A stretch of DNA of 47,270 bases from Desulfuromonas sp. (lineage in GTDB: Bacteria; Desulfobacterota; Desulfuromonadia; Desulfuromonadales; Desulfuromonadaceae), in NCBI GenBank assembly GCA_021162745.1, contig JAGGYC010000160.1, positions 1 through 47,270 of the forward strand, read 5' to 3'. The notes beneath the pieces are model-generated. The model did not search any database and was not told where the DNA came from. It saw only the letters and a list, made by a program, of their open reading frames with translations. Of this stretch, positions 25,846 to 34,365 are shown piece by piece; position 1 is the stretch's first letter, and each line of letters opens with the position of its first letter. The translations under genes were made by a program, and so were the position numbers.

Positions 25846-27324
25846 TTAAACTTTACGCAACTGCGGGAACAGGATGACATCACGAATAGAGGCCGAATCG
25901 GTGAGCAACATCACCAGACGGTCAATACCGATCCCTTCGCCAGCGGTCGGCGGCAAACCATACTCCAGAGCCCGGATATAATCTTCATCCATGGCATGAG
26001 CTTCATCATCACCAGCCTCTTTCTCCACCAGTTGATCCTCGAAACGACCTTTCTGGTCAATGGGGTCATTGAGCTCTGAAAAAGCATTGGCCAGCTCACG
26101 ACCGACAACGAACAGCTCAAAACGATCCACCACTTCGGGACGTTCATTATTGCGGCGTGATAACGGCGACACATCGGTGGGATACTCCGTGACAAAGGTC
26201 GGATTCCACAACTTGGGCTCGGCCACTTCATCAAACAGCTCGGTGAGCAACTTGCCATAACCGATATTATCGTCAAAGTCGAGACCGAGCTTACGGGCAT
26301 AGGCCAGCGCCTTGGCTGGGTCTTCAAGATCTTCGGCTGAAACCTCACCATATTTGAGAATGGCCTCCTTAACAGTCAGCCGTTGCCACGGTGCGGTCAG
26401 GTCGACTTCACGACCGCCGTAGCTGATCACCCGGCTACCACACACCTGCTCAGCAATGTGACCAATCATCTCTTCGGTCATATCCATCAGGTCATGATAA
26501 GTGGCATAGGCCTGATAAAACTCGATCATGGTAAACTCGGGGTTGTGCTGAATCGAAATCCCCTCGTTACGGAAGTTACGATTGATCTCAAACACGCGCT
26601 CAAAACCGCCGACAACCAGACGCTTCAGATACAGTTCAGGAGCGATACGCAGGAACAGATCCATCTTCAGGGTGTTGTGGTGGGTGACAAACGGACGTGC
26701 CGTGGCACCACCGGCCACCTCCTGCATCATCGGTGTCTCCACTTCGAGATAATCGCGCTGTTGCATGAACTCACGCATCAAACTGATAATGCGGCTACGC
26801 TTCTTAAACACTTCGCCCACTTGCGGATTGACAATCAGGTCGAGATAGCGTTGACGGTAACGGGTCTCCACATCGGTCAGGCCATGCCATTTTTCCGGCA
26901 GTGGTTGCAAAGACTTGGTCAGCAGTTGCAACGAATCAGCACGCAGCGACAACTCGTCGGTCTTGGTGCGAAACGGCTTACCGCCGATGCCGACGATATC
27001 ACCGACATCCAGCTTACCGAACACGGCAAAACTGTCGTCACCAATCTTGTTTTTGCCGACATAAACCTGCAGACGACCGGTGCGATCCTGAATCTGAATA
27101 AAAGCCGCCTTGCCAAAATCACGCCGCGCCATAATGCGCCCCGCAATGACATAGTCCTGCTCACAGTTCTCCAGATCCTGAGCCGTATCGTCAGCATGAG
27201 CCTCTTTGATCTGAGCCGTCTGATGTGTCACCTCAAAACCGTTGGTATAGGGATTGACACCGTTACGGCGCAAATCATCCGCCTTGGCCATCCGCTGGGC
27301 AACTAATTCATTAACTTCTTCCAT
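25846..27324 (-). CDS. lysS: Lysine--tRNA ligase (class II)
   Basis: A class II aminoacyl-tRNA synthetase of 492 residues. The N-terminal OB-fold anticodon-binding domain covers about residues 50-160 (VIAGRIMARRDFGKAAF, LQVYVGKN). The catalytic domain shows motif 2 as FEINRNFRNEGIS and motif 3 as GEGIGIDRLVMLLTDS near the C-terminus. The frame extends to 27363, but ATG 27324 (MEEVNELVAQRMAKADDL) has AAAGGA eleven bases upstream and fits the family. It is flanked by its own terminator and a 435-base gap with repeats, so it is probably transcribed alone or read through into lolCD. Confidence 0.96.
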   Translation of the reverse strand: MEEVNELVAQRMAKADDLRRNGVNPYTNGFEVTHQTAQIKEAHADDTAQDLENCEQDYVIAGRIMARRDFGKAAFIQIQDRTGRLQVYVGKNKIGDDSFAVFGKLDVGDIVGIGGKPFRTKTDELSLRADSLQLLTKSLQPLPEKWHGLTDVETRYRQRYLDLIVNPQVGEVFKKRSRIISLMREFMQQRDYLEVETPMMQEVAGGATARPFVTHHNTLKMDLFLRIAPELYLKRLVVGGFERVFEINRNFRNEGISIQHNPEFTMIEFYQAYATYHDLMDMTEEMIGHIAEQVCGSRVISYGGREVDLTAPWQRLTVKEAILKYGEVSAEDLEDPAKALAYARKLGLDFDDNIGYGKLLTELFDEVAEPKLWNPTFVTEYPTDVSPLSRRNNERPEVVDRFELFVVGRELANAFSELNDPIDQKGRFEDQLVEKEAGDDEAHAMDEDYIRALEYGLPPTAGEGIGIDRLVMLLTDSASIRDVILFPQLRKV

Positions 27325-27383
27325 AACCCGAACATTCCTTTCAACTATGTCCAACCGACCCATGGTGAGCGGGTCGACGATAA

Positions 27384-27413
27384 ATATAATGTAACATCTT
27401 AACTTCTGTGTAA
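27384..27413 (-). promoter_or_regulatory. Possible lysS promoter
   Basis: On the minus strand TTACAC (27413-27408) and TTATAT (27389-27384) are spaced by 18 bases and lie 60 bases before the lysS start in an AT-rich patch. Each hexamer matches consensus only partly, so this is a weak call. The rest of the gap up to 27759 holds palindromic repeats and no gene. Confidence 0.35.
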
Positions 27414-27438
27414 CTCTTCAACATAAGTAGCAACAACC

Positions 27439-27465
27439 GTTGGGTTTCGTGTCATTCTACCCAAC
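27439..27465. repeat. Short palindromic repeat in the lysS-prfB gap
   Basis: GTTGGGT (27439-27445) and ACCCAAC (27459-27465) are perfect 7-bp arms around a 13-base loop that begins TTCGTG. It belongs to a word type (TTGGGTTTCGT...ACCCAAC) that I recall as a common intergenic repeat in proteobacteria. No ORF. Confidence 0.5.
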
Positions 27466-27621
27466 TTACACATATACTGCTGACCATGATGGAATATCAT
27501 CAATCAAATACGTGCGCGCCGCAAAAGATCAGGCCCGCCCCGCAGTTCGGCCAGATACGCAATCCGCACCCTGAAACAGTTACACGTCACAGTTAGTTAC
27601 TTTGGTTGTCAAGGCCATTTC

Positions 27622-27733
27622 TTTGCTTACTTTCTTTGGGGGCTATTCAAAGAAAGTACGTCGGCTGCGGGACGAAACCCGCGAACTTGACCTTGATTTT
27701 AAAGAGACGTAAACCCGTCGGACAATGCCCGAC
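27622..27733. repeat. Cluster of three hairpin repeats between prfB and lysS
   Basis: Three palindromes follow each other. TACTTTCTTTG/CAAAGAAAGTA lies at 27628-27638 and 27648-27658 (perfect 11-bp arms). GCGGG/CCCGC lies at 27667-27671 and 27678-27682. GTCGG/CCGAC lies at 27717-27733. The first belongs, from memory, to a word type seen in intergenic regions of many bacteria. The run lies directly downstream of prfB and may act as its transcript end, because a further gene (lysS) needs a separate signal. No protein-coding frame is supported. Confidence 0.6.
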
Positions 27734-27759
27734 CTACATTTTTATCCAAAATTGAGCAA

Positions 27760-28858
27760 CTACCCACTTTTACCAAGCAGATAGGCTTCAATAAAACCTT
27801 CAATATGACCATCGAGCACCGCATCAGCATTACCCACCTCATATCCGGTGCGATGATCCTTGACCATACGATAGGGATGGAGAACATAGGAGCGGATCTG
27901 ACTGCCCCAGCCGATCTCCTTTTTGTCGCCGGACAAGGCGTTAGCCTCCTCCTCCTTCTTGCGCAGCTCCTGCTCATACAGGCGTGCCTTGAGCTGACGC
28001 ATCGCCTCGGCCTTGTTGTTATGCTGAGAGCGCTGATCCTGACAGGCGACGACAATCCCCGTCGGCAGGTGGGTGATACGGATGGCCGAATCGGTCTTGT
28101 TGATATGCTGTCCACCGGCACCACTGGCGCGGAAGGTATCAATCTTCATATCCTTATCCAGCAATTCCACCTCAATACTGTCGTCCAGTTCAGGAAAAAT
28201 AAACACCGAACAAAACGAGGTATGGCGCTTGGACGCGGCATCAAAGGGGGAGATCCGCACCAGACGGTGGATCCCCATCTCCGGACGCAGCCAGCCATAG
28301 GCATAGTCACCATCGACGGTGAAGGTGACACTTTTAACCCCGGCATCGTCACCGGGCTGATAATCGGTAATCTTGGTCGTAAACCCCTTGATATCACAAA
28401 AGCGTAGATACATCCGCAACAGCATATCGGCCCAATCCTGAGCCTCGGTACCGCCGGCCCCGGCATTGATGCTCAAAATTGCATTATTGCTGTCATGCTC
28501 CCCGGACAACATGCGGGCAAACTCCATCTGGTGCACCTGTCGCTCCAGATCGGGCAACATCTCCTGCACTTCCAGACGGGTCTCTTCGTCTTCACTTTCA
28601 GCACCGAGTTCAACCAGAATGTTCAAATCTTCGACCGTATCATGTGCCGTCGTCCAGCCATCAACCAGCTTTTTCAGCGTTGTCCGCTCCTTTAACAGTT
28701 CCTGAGCACGCGCACCACGGTTCCAAAAATCAGGATCGGCGATTTCGGCTTCAAGTTCACTGACACGTTCCTGTTTGGTCGGAATGTCAAAGATACCTCC
28801 TCAGCTCATCGAGCTTTTCGGCAACCTGCTTGATCCGTTCAATCTCTTGGCGAAACAT
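27760..28858 (-). CDS. prfB: Peptide chain release factor 2, with programmed +1 frameshift
   Basis: RF2 reads UGA and UAA stops. Translation begins at ATG 28858 (MFRQEIERIKQVAEKLDELR), preceded by GGGGAG. After 23 codons it meets an in-frame TGA at 28789-28787. Skipping the T at 28789 moves the ribosome into the main frame (DIPTKQERVSELEAEI...), giving 365 residues in all, the same length as the E. coli protein. The body holds the anticodon-mimic SPF (RISPFDAASKRHTSF) and the catalytic GGQ in RASGAGGQHINKTDSAIR. The CDS is therefore 28858-28790 joined to 28788-27760. It is not a pseudogene: the shift site is canonical. Confidence 0.96.
28787..28801 (-). promoter_or_regulatory. prfB +1 frameshift signal
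   Basis: On the minus strand AGGAGG TAT CTT TGA C. An internal Shine-Dalgarno-like AGGAGG lies three bases before the slippery CTT, followed by the UGA stop in the poor context UGAC. When RF2 is scarce, the slow UGA lets the CTT-bound tRNA slip by one base, so RF2 controls its own synthesis. This is the known mechanism for the family, and all its elements are visible here. Confidence 0.95.
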
Positions 28859-29063
28859 CCGTTCTCCCCATTTTCTTTATTCATCTCTCGAACCAAACAG
28901 TACTGAATTCGAGGTTCCATTTATCGCGCCGCTATAGTGACATATCCGTCGTTGCGGATGACAGCTTTTTTTACCCTGCATCTGTGAATAAACGGTAGAT
29001 GAAGAGTGCAAGTGCTTGGATTGAATAAACGATTCAAAAAAATTCTTAGCTCCACCCAGAGGT

Positions 29064-30659
29064 TCAGCGACGATTTTTTGGACGTTTAGGCAGTTCAATG
29101 ACTTGTGCTATTCGCCGCCGGGTATTCACGGATGCAGGGTTACGACTTTGCCACAACCAGATGACAACAATCAGGCTCAACAAGAGCGGTACACTATCAC
29201 CAGTTCGGGTATAAAGGCTACCCCCCTGTTGAAAATGGATCGTCCCCTCGATCAAGGCCGGGGCAAACAACTCCGATTTGGCGACGATGTCACCATGCGG
29301 ATCGATCAGTGCCGACACGCCGGTATTAGCACAGCGGGCAACCCACACCCGGTTTTCAATAGCCCGAAAACGGCTCATGGCCAGATGCTGCCAAGGCGCC
29401 GCCGAGCGGCCGAACCAGGCATCGTTGGTCAAATTGACCAACAACCCCGCCCCCCTGGCCACCAGCGTCCGTGCCAGGTCGGGGAAAATCGCCTCATAAC
29501 AGATCAACACCCCGACCTGATGACCGTTGACGGGCACCGGCATAAGCTGGCCCGGAATAAAGTCACCAACTCCGGCAGCAAGCTTTTCAACCACGCCAAA
29601 CAGTCCCCCCATCGGTACATACTCACCGAACGGCACCAGATGAACCTTATCGCTGCGCCCCATCTCCTTGCCCTGAGCCGACAGCAGGTAGGCACTATTG
29701 AGATAGCGATAACCCTTGCCATCATGCATGTAGCTGGGACTACCAAACAACAGCCGCGCCTGCTGCCGACGTGGCACCGCACGCACCTGGTAGGCACGCT
29801 GACCACCATCCTGATAAAAAAACGGCGTGGCACTCTCCGGCCAGACAATCAGCTCCGGCGCATCCGCCTCAGCGCTTAAACGGCGATACTGGTCAAGGGT
29901 GTGTTGAAGGAAGGCAGCATCCCATTTGATATTCTGATCGATATTACCCTGAACCAACGCCACCTTCAGCGCCTCCCCCGTATCAACGGGCTGAGACAGC
30001 CGCCAGTGTCCATAACCGGCATTGGCCAACCACAAGCTGACAGCGACCAGCAACCAGCCCCAAGGTAAGCGGCACTGCTGACGCCAACACCGCCAAGCTT
30101 GGGCAATCGCGCAGTTGACCAGCAGCATCAACAAAATCAGGCCGTAAATACCGAACAGATCAGCACTCTGAATCAACGCCGCTTCAGCTGCCTGAGAATA
30201 GGCGATGGCTGCCCACGGAAATCCGGTCAACAACCAGCTGCGCACATATTCAACCACCAGCCAGACCACGGGCAACACAACAATGATCGGCAACCCCAGC
30301 CGCTGATGGATTCGCACTGTCGCCCAACAGGCCATAGCCCAGAATCCGGCCAGGTAGAGCACCAACAACAGATAGGCGATCACCGACAACAGCCACGGCA
30401 TGTGGCCATAGGTGGTCATGACGATGTTCAGCCAGTACAACACACCGGCAAAAAAAACAACCCCGGCGCTCAATCCTGCTCGCCAGGGTCGGTGATGCAT
30501 CACACTGATCAGCGGCACCAGAGCCAGCCAAGCCAGCCAGCTTTGCCCCGCGTAGGGAAATGCCAGTGCCATCAGAGCGCCTGACAACAGCGGCGCCAGC
30601 CATAACATCCAGCGGTCGGTTTGTCGTGCAACGCTTACAGTAGAGGGAGTTTCAGTCAT
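29064..30659 (-). CDS. lnt: Apolipoprotein N-acyltransferase
   Basis: Lnt adds the third acyl chain to the N-terminal Cys of lipoproteins at the periplasmic face of the inner membrane. The 531-residue protein has about six to eight N-terminal membrane helices (residues about 15-215), then a nitrilase domain. The triad is visible as ELIVWPESATPFF (Glu), DKVHLVPFGEYVPM (Lys) and VGVLICYEAIFPDL (Cys). A last membrane helix near LLLSLIVVIWLW and a basic tail finish it. It is 45 bases from the CorC-like gene, the usual corC-lnt pair, and its product feeds the LolCD system encoded downstream. Confidence 0.95.
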   Translation of the reverse strand: MTETPSTVSVARQTDRWMLWLAPLLSGALMALAFPYAGQSWLAWLALVPLISVMHHRPWRAGLSAGVVFFAGVLYWLNIVMTTYGHMPWLLSVIAYLLLVLYLAGFWAMACWATVRIHQRLGLPIIVVLPVVWLVVEYVRSWLLTGFPWAAIAYSQAAEAALIQSADLFGIYGLILLMLLVNCAIAQAWRCWRQQCRLPWGWLLVAVSLWLANAGYGHWRLSQPVDTGEALKVALVQGNIDQNIKWDAAFLQHTLDQYRRLSAEADAPELIVWPESATPFFYQDGGQRAYQVRAVPRRQQARLLFGSPSYMHDGKGYRYLNSAYLLSAQGKEMGRSDKVHLVPFGEYVPMGGLFGVVEKLAAGVGDFIPGQLMPVPVNGHQVGVLICYEAIFPDLARTLVARGAGLLVNLTNDAWFGRSAAPWQHLAMSRFRAIENRVWVARCANTGVSALIDPHGDIVAKSELFAPALIEGTIHFQQGGSLYTRTGDSVPLLLSLIVVIWLWQSRNPASVNTRRRIAQVIELPKRPKNRR

Positions 30660-30704
30660 ATAAGATTTCTATCCGAGCGACACAGATCAGATTTAAAAAT
30701 GGAA

Positions 30705-31556
30705 TCATAACTCGCCGGGCACTGATTCGTCCAATGCCGTGCGACAGACCCGCACGCGATGGATCATCCGCTCATCGCTTTCGAGCACCACCATTTTCAA
30801 CGAGGCAAAAGAGACCTCCTCACCAGCCTTCGGCACATGCCCCAATTGATGCAGCAACAGTCCGCCCACCGAATCGAACTGATCACGCTCAATCTCGGGC
30901 AGATCATAATAATCCTCCAGCTCATCCAAGCTGAGCCGGGCATCAACGGCAATGATGTCGTCGCCCTCTTCGATCAGCAGATTGTCATCGACATCGTATT
31001 CATCCTTGATGTCGCCAATAATTTCTTCAATCAAATCTTCCAAGGTGATCAGACCAGAGGTGCCACCATATTCGTCAATGGCAATGGCAATATGCATGCG
31101 CTTGTTGCGAAACTCACGCAACAGCTCTTCAATCCGCTTGGTCTCCGGCACAAAATAAGGCTTACGCATAAGGGTGCGTAACGAGATCTCGCCAATGGGG
31201 CGCCCCCAGTATTTGAGCAGATCCTTGGCATAGACCAGACCGACAATATGATCAATCGATTCTTCATACACAGGAATCCGCGAATGACCATAACGCAGGA
31301 CAATTTCGATCAACGCATCCAGGCTGACATCCACCGAACAACTACGCATGTCCGTGCGGGGGATCATCACCTCACGGACAATGGTCTCGCCGAACTCGAA
31401 GATCGAGTTGAACATCTCCCCCTCTTCGGCATTGATAATCCCCCCCTCTTCCGAGGCGTGAATTAACTCCTGAAGATGTTCTTCGGACGTGACCTGATGG
31501 GTCGAGCCCAGCAGACGCTGCAACCAGCTACGCTTATTTTCCGGCGTGTTGTCCAT
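30705..31556 (-). CDS. CorC/HlyC-type CBS domain protein
   Basis: A 283-residue soluble protein with a CBS pair (about residues 65-195; REVMIPRTDMRSCSVD begins the first and GGTSGLITLEDLIEEIIGD ends the second) and a C-terminal CorC_HlyC domain (about 205-280, with DQFDSVGGLLLHQLGHVPKAGE). It lacks the membrane DUF21 region of longer relatives. CorC homologues are linked to Mg2+/Co2+ efflux, but the mechanism is debated. It sits between ybeY and lnt, as in E. coli (ybeZ-ybeY-ybeX-lnt), so ybeX is the positional equivalent. It starts eight bases after the ybeY stop. Confidence 0.93.
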   Translation of the reverse strand: MDNTPENKRSWLQRLLGSTHQVTSEEHLQELIHASEEGGIINAEEGEMFNSIFEFGETIVREVMIPRTDMRSCSVDVSLDALIEIVLRYGHSRIPVYEESIDHIVGLVYAKDLLKYWGRPIGEISLRTLMRKPYFVPETKRIEELLREFRNKRMHIAIAIDEYGGTSGLITLEDLIEEIIGDIKDEYDVDDNLLIEEGDDIIAVDARLSLDELEDYYDLPEIERDQFDSVGGLLLHQLGHVPKAGEEVSFASLKMVVLESDERMIHRVRVCRTALDESVPGEL

Positions 31557-31564
31557 AACTGTCC

Positions 31565-32041
31565 CTATTTACCCTCAGCCATCAATTCGGGAAACACCTG
31601 CTGCAACACAGTAAACAATTCGCGCTCTTTTTCTTCCATCTCCAACGCCTGCTCTTCGGTTCCCCGCTCGTGATCATAACCCAACAGATGCAAAATACCA
31701 TGAATCAGCAGAAAGCTCACCTCGCTAAACATTGAGACACCGGCCTCGTCAGCATCACGTGCCGCCGTATCCACAGAGATCACGACATCACCGAGCAATT
31801 CGGGACAAATCCCCGCCCCCTCACCTTCTTGCTGGGCGAACGAGATCACATTGGTCGGCTTGTCGCGTTGCAGATAGTCACGATTGATCTCCTGAATATG
31901 AACATCATCGACAATAACAACGGAGAGTTCAGTCTCCTCAGGACATTCCAAGGCGTTTAAGATCGTCTTGGCTACCTTTTTGAGATCTGTTACCGCTATC
32001 ACGTGATTCTGCTGCTGGTTCTCGATATAGATCATTGCCAT
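31565..32041 (-). CDS. ybeY: Endoribonuclease YbeY / rRNA maturation factor
   Basis: A 158-residue UPF0054 metalloprotein involved in 16S rRNA 3'-end processing and ribosome quality control. The zinc motif HGILHLLGYDHE lies at about residues 114-125, and the conserved TNVISFAQQE (family: TDVLSFP) stands earlier. The frame is open to 32143, but the family N-terminus begins around MAMIYIENQQQ. AAAAAGGAAA precedes the ATGs at 32041 and 32035, so either may be used. About 104 bases of its start overlap the end of pgpH in another frame, which is unusual for this operon. It is followed eight bases later by the CorC-like gene. Confidence 0.93.
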   Translation of the reverse strand: MAMIYIENQQQNHVIAVTDLKKVAKTILNALECPEETELSVVIVDDVHIQEINRDYLQRDKPTNVISFAQQEGEGAGICPELLGDVVISVDTAARDADEAGVSMFSEVSFLLIHGILHLLGYDHERGTEEQALEMEEKERELFTVLQQVFPELMAEGK

Positions 32042-34364
32042 TTTCCTTTTTGGAGTCTTTTTCTCGTTCCTTATACGCCGGCTCAGGATATTCGATGCGC
32101 TGATGAAAGATTCCCGACAAAATCTGGTTAAAGCTTTTGGCAATTTCGTGCAGATCTTTCAGGGTCAACTCACATTCATCGAGCTGGCCGTCTATAAAGA
32201 TATTATTGATGATCTTCTGCACCATGCCCTGGATCCGCGCCGGTGTAGGATCCGACAGGGTACGCCCTGCCGCTTCTACGGCATCGGCCAGCATAATCAG
32301 TGCCGCCTCGCGTGTTTGCGGCTTGGGTCCGGGATAACGATAATCCTGTTCATTGACCTGAGTCTCTTTATCCCGCTGCTGCGCCTTATCATAAAAAAAC
32401 TTGATCAACGCCGTACCATGATGCTGGCGGATCACATCGATCAGCTCCTGACCCAACTTATGTTCGCGGGCCAACTCCACCCCGTCCTTAACATGGGAGA
32501 TCAGGATCAACGCACTCATGGATGGTGCCAATTTATCGTGACGATTTTCAGGCGGACGCATATTTTCAGCAAAATAGAGCGGTTTTTTAATTTTACCAAT
32601 ATCGTGGTAATAAGCCGCAACCCGCGCCAACAGGGGATTAGCGCCAATGGCCTCCGCAGCGTTTTCAACCAGAGTTCCGACAATAATGGAATGATGATAC
32701 GTACCAGGCGCCCGAATCATCAGTTCACGCAAAATAGGGGTGTTGGTGTTGGCCAGCTCCATCAGCTTGAAGTCAGTGGTATATTTAAACAGCGATTCCA
32801 TCAAAGGAATGGTGCCATTAACCATCACCGCACAACCAAACCCACCGATAAAGGCCGAACCCAAGCGATAGACAAACTGGATATCATAAACATTATCCGA
32901 CAATGCATAGATCGCTGTCACCATCAACATGTTGACTAGCGACAGATAGAGACCGGCACGGTACAGATTACTCCGGGCCTGACTGTGACGACCCCAATGA
33001 GCTGCGGTAACGCATCCCACCAGAACATACAGCGTGATAAACAGATTATTACCAAACAGCATGCCGACCAACAGGGCAAACAGCAGCGAGAATACGTACG
33101 CCACCTCGGAATTGAGCACAATCCGCACCAGCATGGCACCGGCAGCAAACGGCAGCAAATAGTAGTAGCAGGCTGAATCAATATACGGAAAAGCACTTTG
33201 CAGTGCCATCGACATAAAGATTCCCACCTTGGCAATAATAAAGAGACTGAAGAACACGGACATAAGAAAGGTCAGATCACGCAGATCGGGATCATACTTA
33301 CGAATATTCAGCCGGGCAAAACGATGAACGGCATAAAACAACAGGAGTATTCCCAACAGCAGCCCAGCCGCACTGCGCAGCATTTTCACCCCATCCACCG
33401 ACGTTTGCAGGGCACGTAATTTACGCAGCTGATCTTCCGTTACCCGTTCCCCCTCACGGACGATCATCTCGCCACGTTTGACCTGTAGCAACACGGGCAA
33501 TACCGCTTCACCGGCAACCCGGCGGCGAAGCTCAGTTTCACTCTGATTAAAGGTCAGATTTGGGCGTATCAGTTTTTGGACCACACTGATCAGCTGTACG
33601 ACATCAACTGGGACCGTTTCGCCATCGAACAACTTTTCGCGCAACTCGGAAACAACCTCGTTTATACCGAGGATATTGGTCACCTCGACAACGTCGACCT
33701 CTTTCTGGCTGGCGAGGTCACGAATCGAAATCGCCCCCTGCCAATGACTTTGAAACAGCTCAAGGTTGCCGACAATCTTACGATTAAGGCTACGATTCAT
33801 CTCATGACTGAACTGTTCGACGAAGAGATCTTCAAGTGCCAGATGGCGCAACGCAATCAATTGCTCATCGCTGATATCAACACCGAGGGTCACAGCCACA
33901 TCGACGGTTGGGATCATCACCGGCACATCGATATCAACCTCAGTTGCAACAACGGTCTCAGCGACAGCAGGCAATTCAACAGCAACATCTTTTGCCATCG
34001 ATTCTGCTGCAACCCGTTGCTCGTTACGCGCGGCCTCGGCGTTGAGGAGAGTAAAAACCTCAACAAGATTAGCGATAGCAGCCTTATTGGGCCGCGAATC
34101 ATAATCATAGACCGACAATACAGCCTGTTCGGCATCCTGCTTTTTCTTCTCCGTCAGCTCCGGTTCCGGCAGCAGAAATCCGCGCGGTGTTTTAATATCT
34201 CGCGATGCAATATCGCCTGGGCTGTAGTAATCAGGAACAAACCCCCCCTTGGGGATAATAATCAACGTCAGCGCCAGAGCGAGCAGCAGTAACAATACAC
34301 GCTTATGGGTCGCTGCACTCATCAAAAAATGGGGCTGTTTAATTTGTTTATGTTTGGGCGTCAT
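31938..34364 (-). CDS. pgpH: PgpH-type 7TM-HD cyclic-di-AMP phosphodiesterase
   Basis: An 808-residue 7TM-7TMR_HD protein. A first helix (VLLLLLALALTLIII, about residues 22-36) is followed by a large extracytoplasmic domain (about 40-330), then seven membrane helices (about 360-560), then an HD phosphohydrolase domain with HHSIIVGTLVENA and AAYYHDIGKIKKPLYF, including the HD pair. Relatives hydrolyse c-di-AMP. The start ATG 34364 is one base after the phoH stop; earlier ATGs in the frame overlap phoH and are rejected. The tail after GIFHQRIEYPEP is a highly charged extension of about 50 residues, most of which is encoded over the start of ybeY. Placement between phoH and ybeY is usual. Confidence 0.93.
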   Translation of the reverse strand: MTPKHKQIKQPHFLMSAATHKRVLLLLLALALTLIIIPKGGFVPDYYSPGDIASRDIKTPRGFLLPEPELTEKKKQDAEQAVLSVYDYDSRPNKAAIANLVEVFTLLNAEAARNEQRVAAESMAKDVAVELPAVAETVVATEVDIDVPVMIPTVDVAVTLGVDISDEQLIALRHLALEDLFVEQFSHEMNRSLNRKIVGNLELFQSHWQGAISIRDLASQKEVDVVEVTNILGINEVVSELREKLFDGETVPVDVVQLISVVQKLIRPNLTFNQSETELRRRVAGEAVLPVLLQVKRGEMIVREGERVTEDQLRKLRALQTSVDGVKMLRSAAGLLLGILLLFYAVHRFARLNIRKYDPDLRDLTFLMSVFFSLFIIAKVGIFMSMALQSAFPYIDSACYYYLLPFAAGAMLVRIVLNSEVAYVFSLLFALLVGMLFGNNLFITLYVLVGCVTAAHWGRHSQARSNLYRAGLYLSLVNMLMVTAIYALSDNVYDIQFVYRLGSAFIGGFGCAVMVNGTIPLMESLFKYTTDFKLMELANTNTPILRELMIRAPGTYHHSIIVGTLVENAAEAIGANPLLARVAAYYHDIGKIKKPLYFAENMRPPENRHDKLAPSMSALILISHVKDGVELAREHKLGQELIDVIRQHHGTALIKFFYDKAQQRDKETQVNEQDYRYPGPKPQTREAALIMLADAVEAAGRTLSDPTPARIQGMVQKIINNIFIDGQLDECELTLKDLHEIAKSFNQILSGIFHQRIEYPEPAYKEREKDSKKENGNDLYREPAAESRDSGNRSQKGSQDDLKRLGMS

Positions 34365-34365
34365 A

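Noticed and set aside
27760-28858. prfB as a broken gene because of an in-frame TGA
   Set aside because: The stop sits in the canonical RF2 programmed frameshift site, and the combined product has exactly the family length.
28877-29098. 73-codon minus-strand frame between prfB and lnt
   Set aside because: Overlaps the end of lnt, has no clear start signal, and the translation shows no domain. The 205-base gap looks noncoding.
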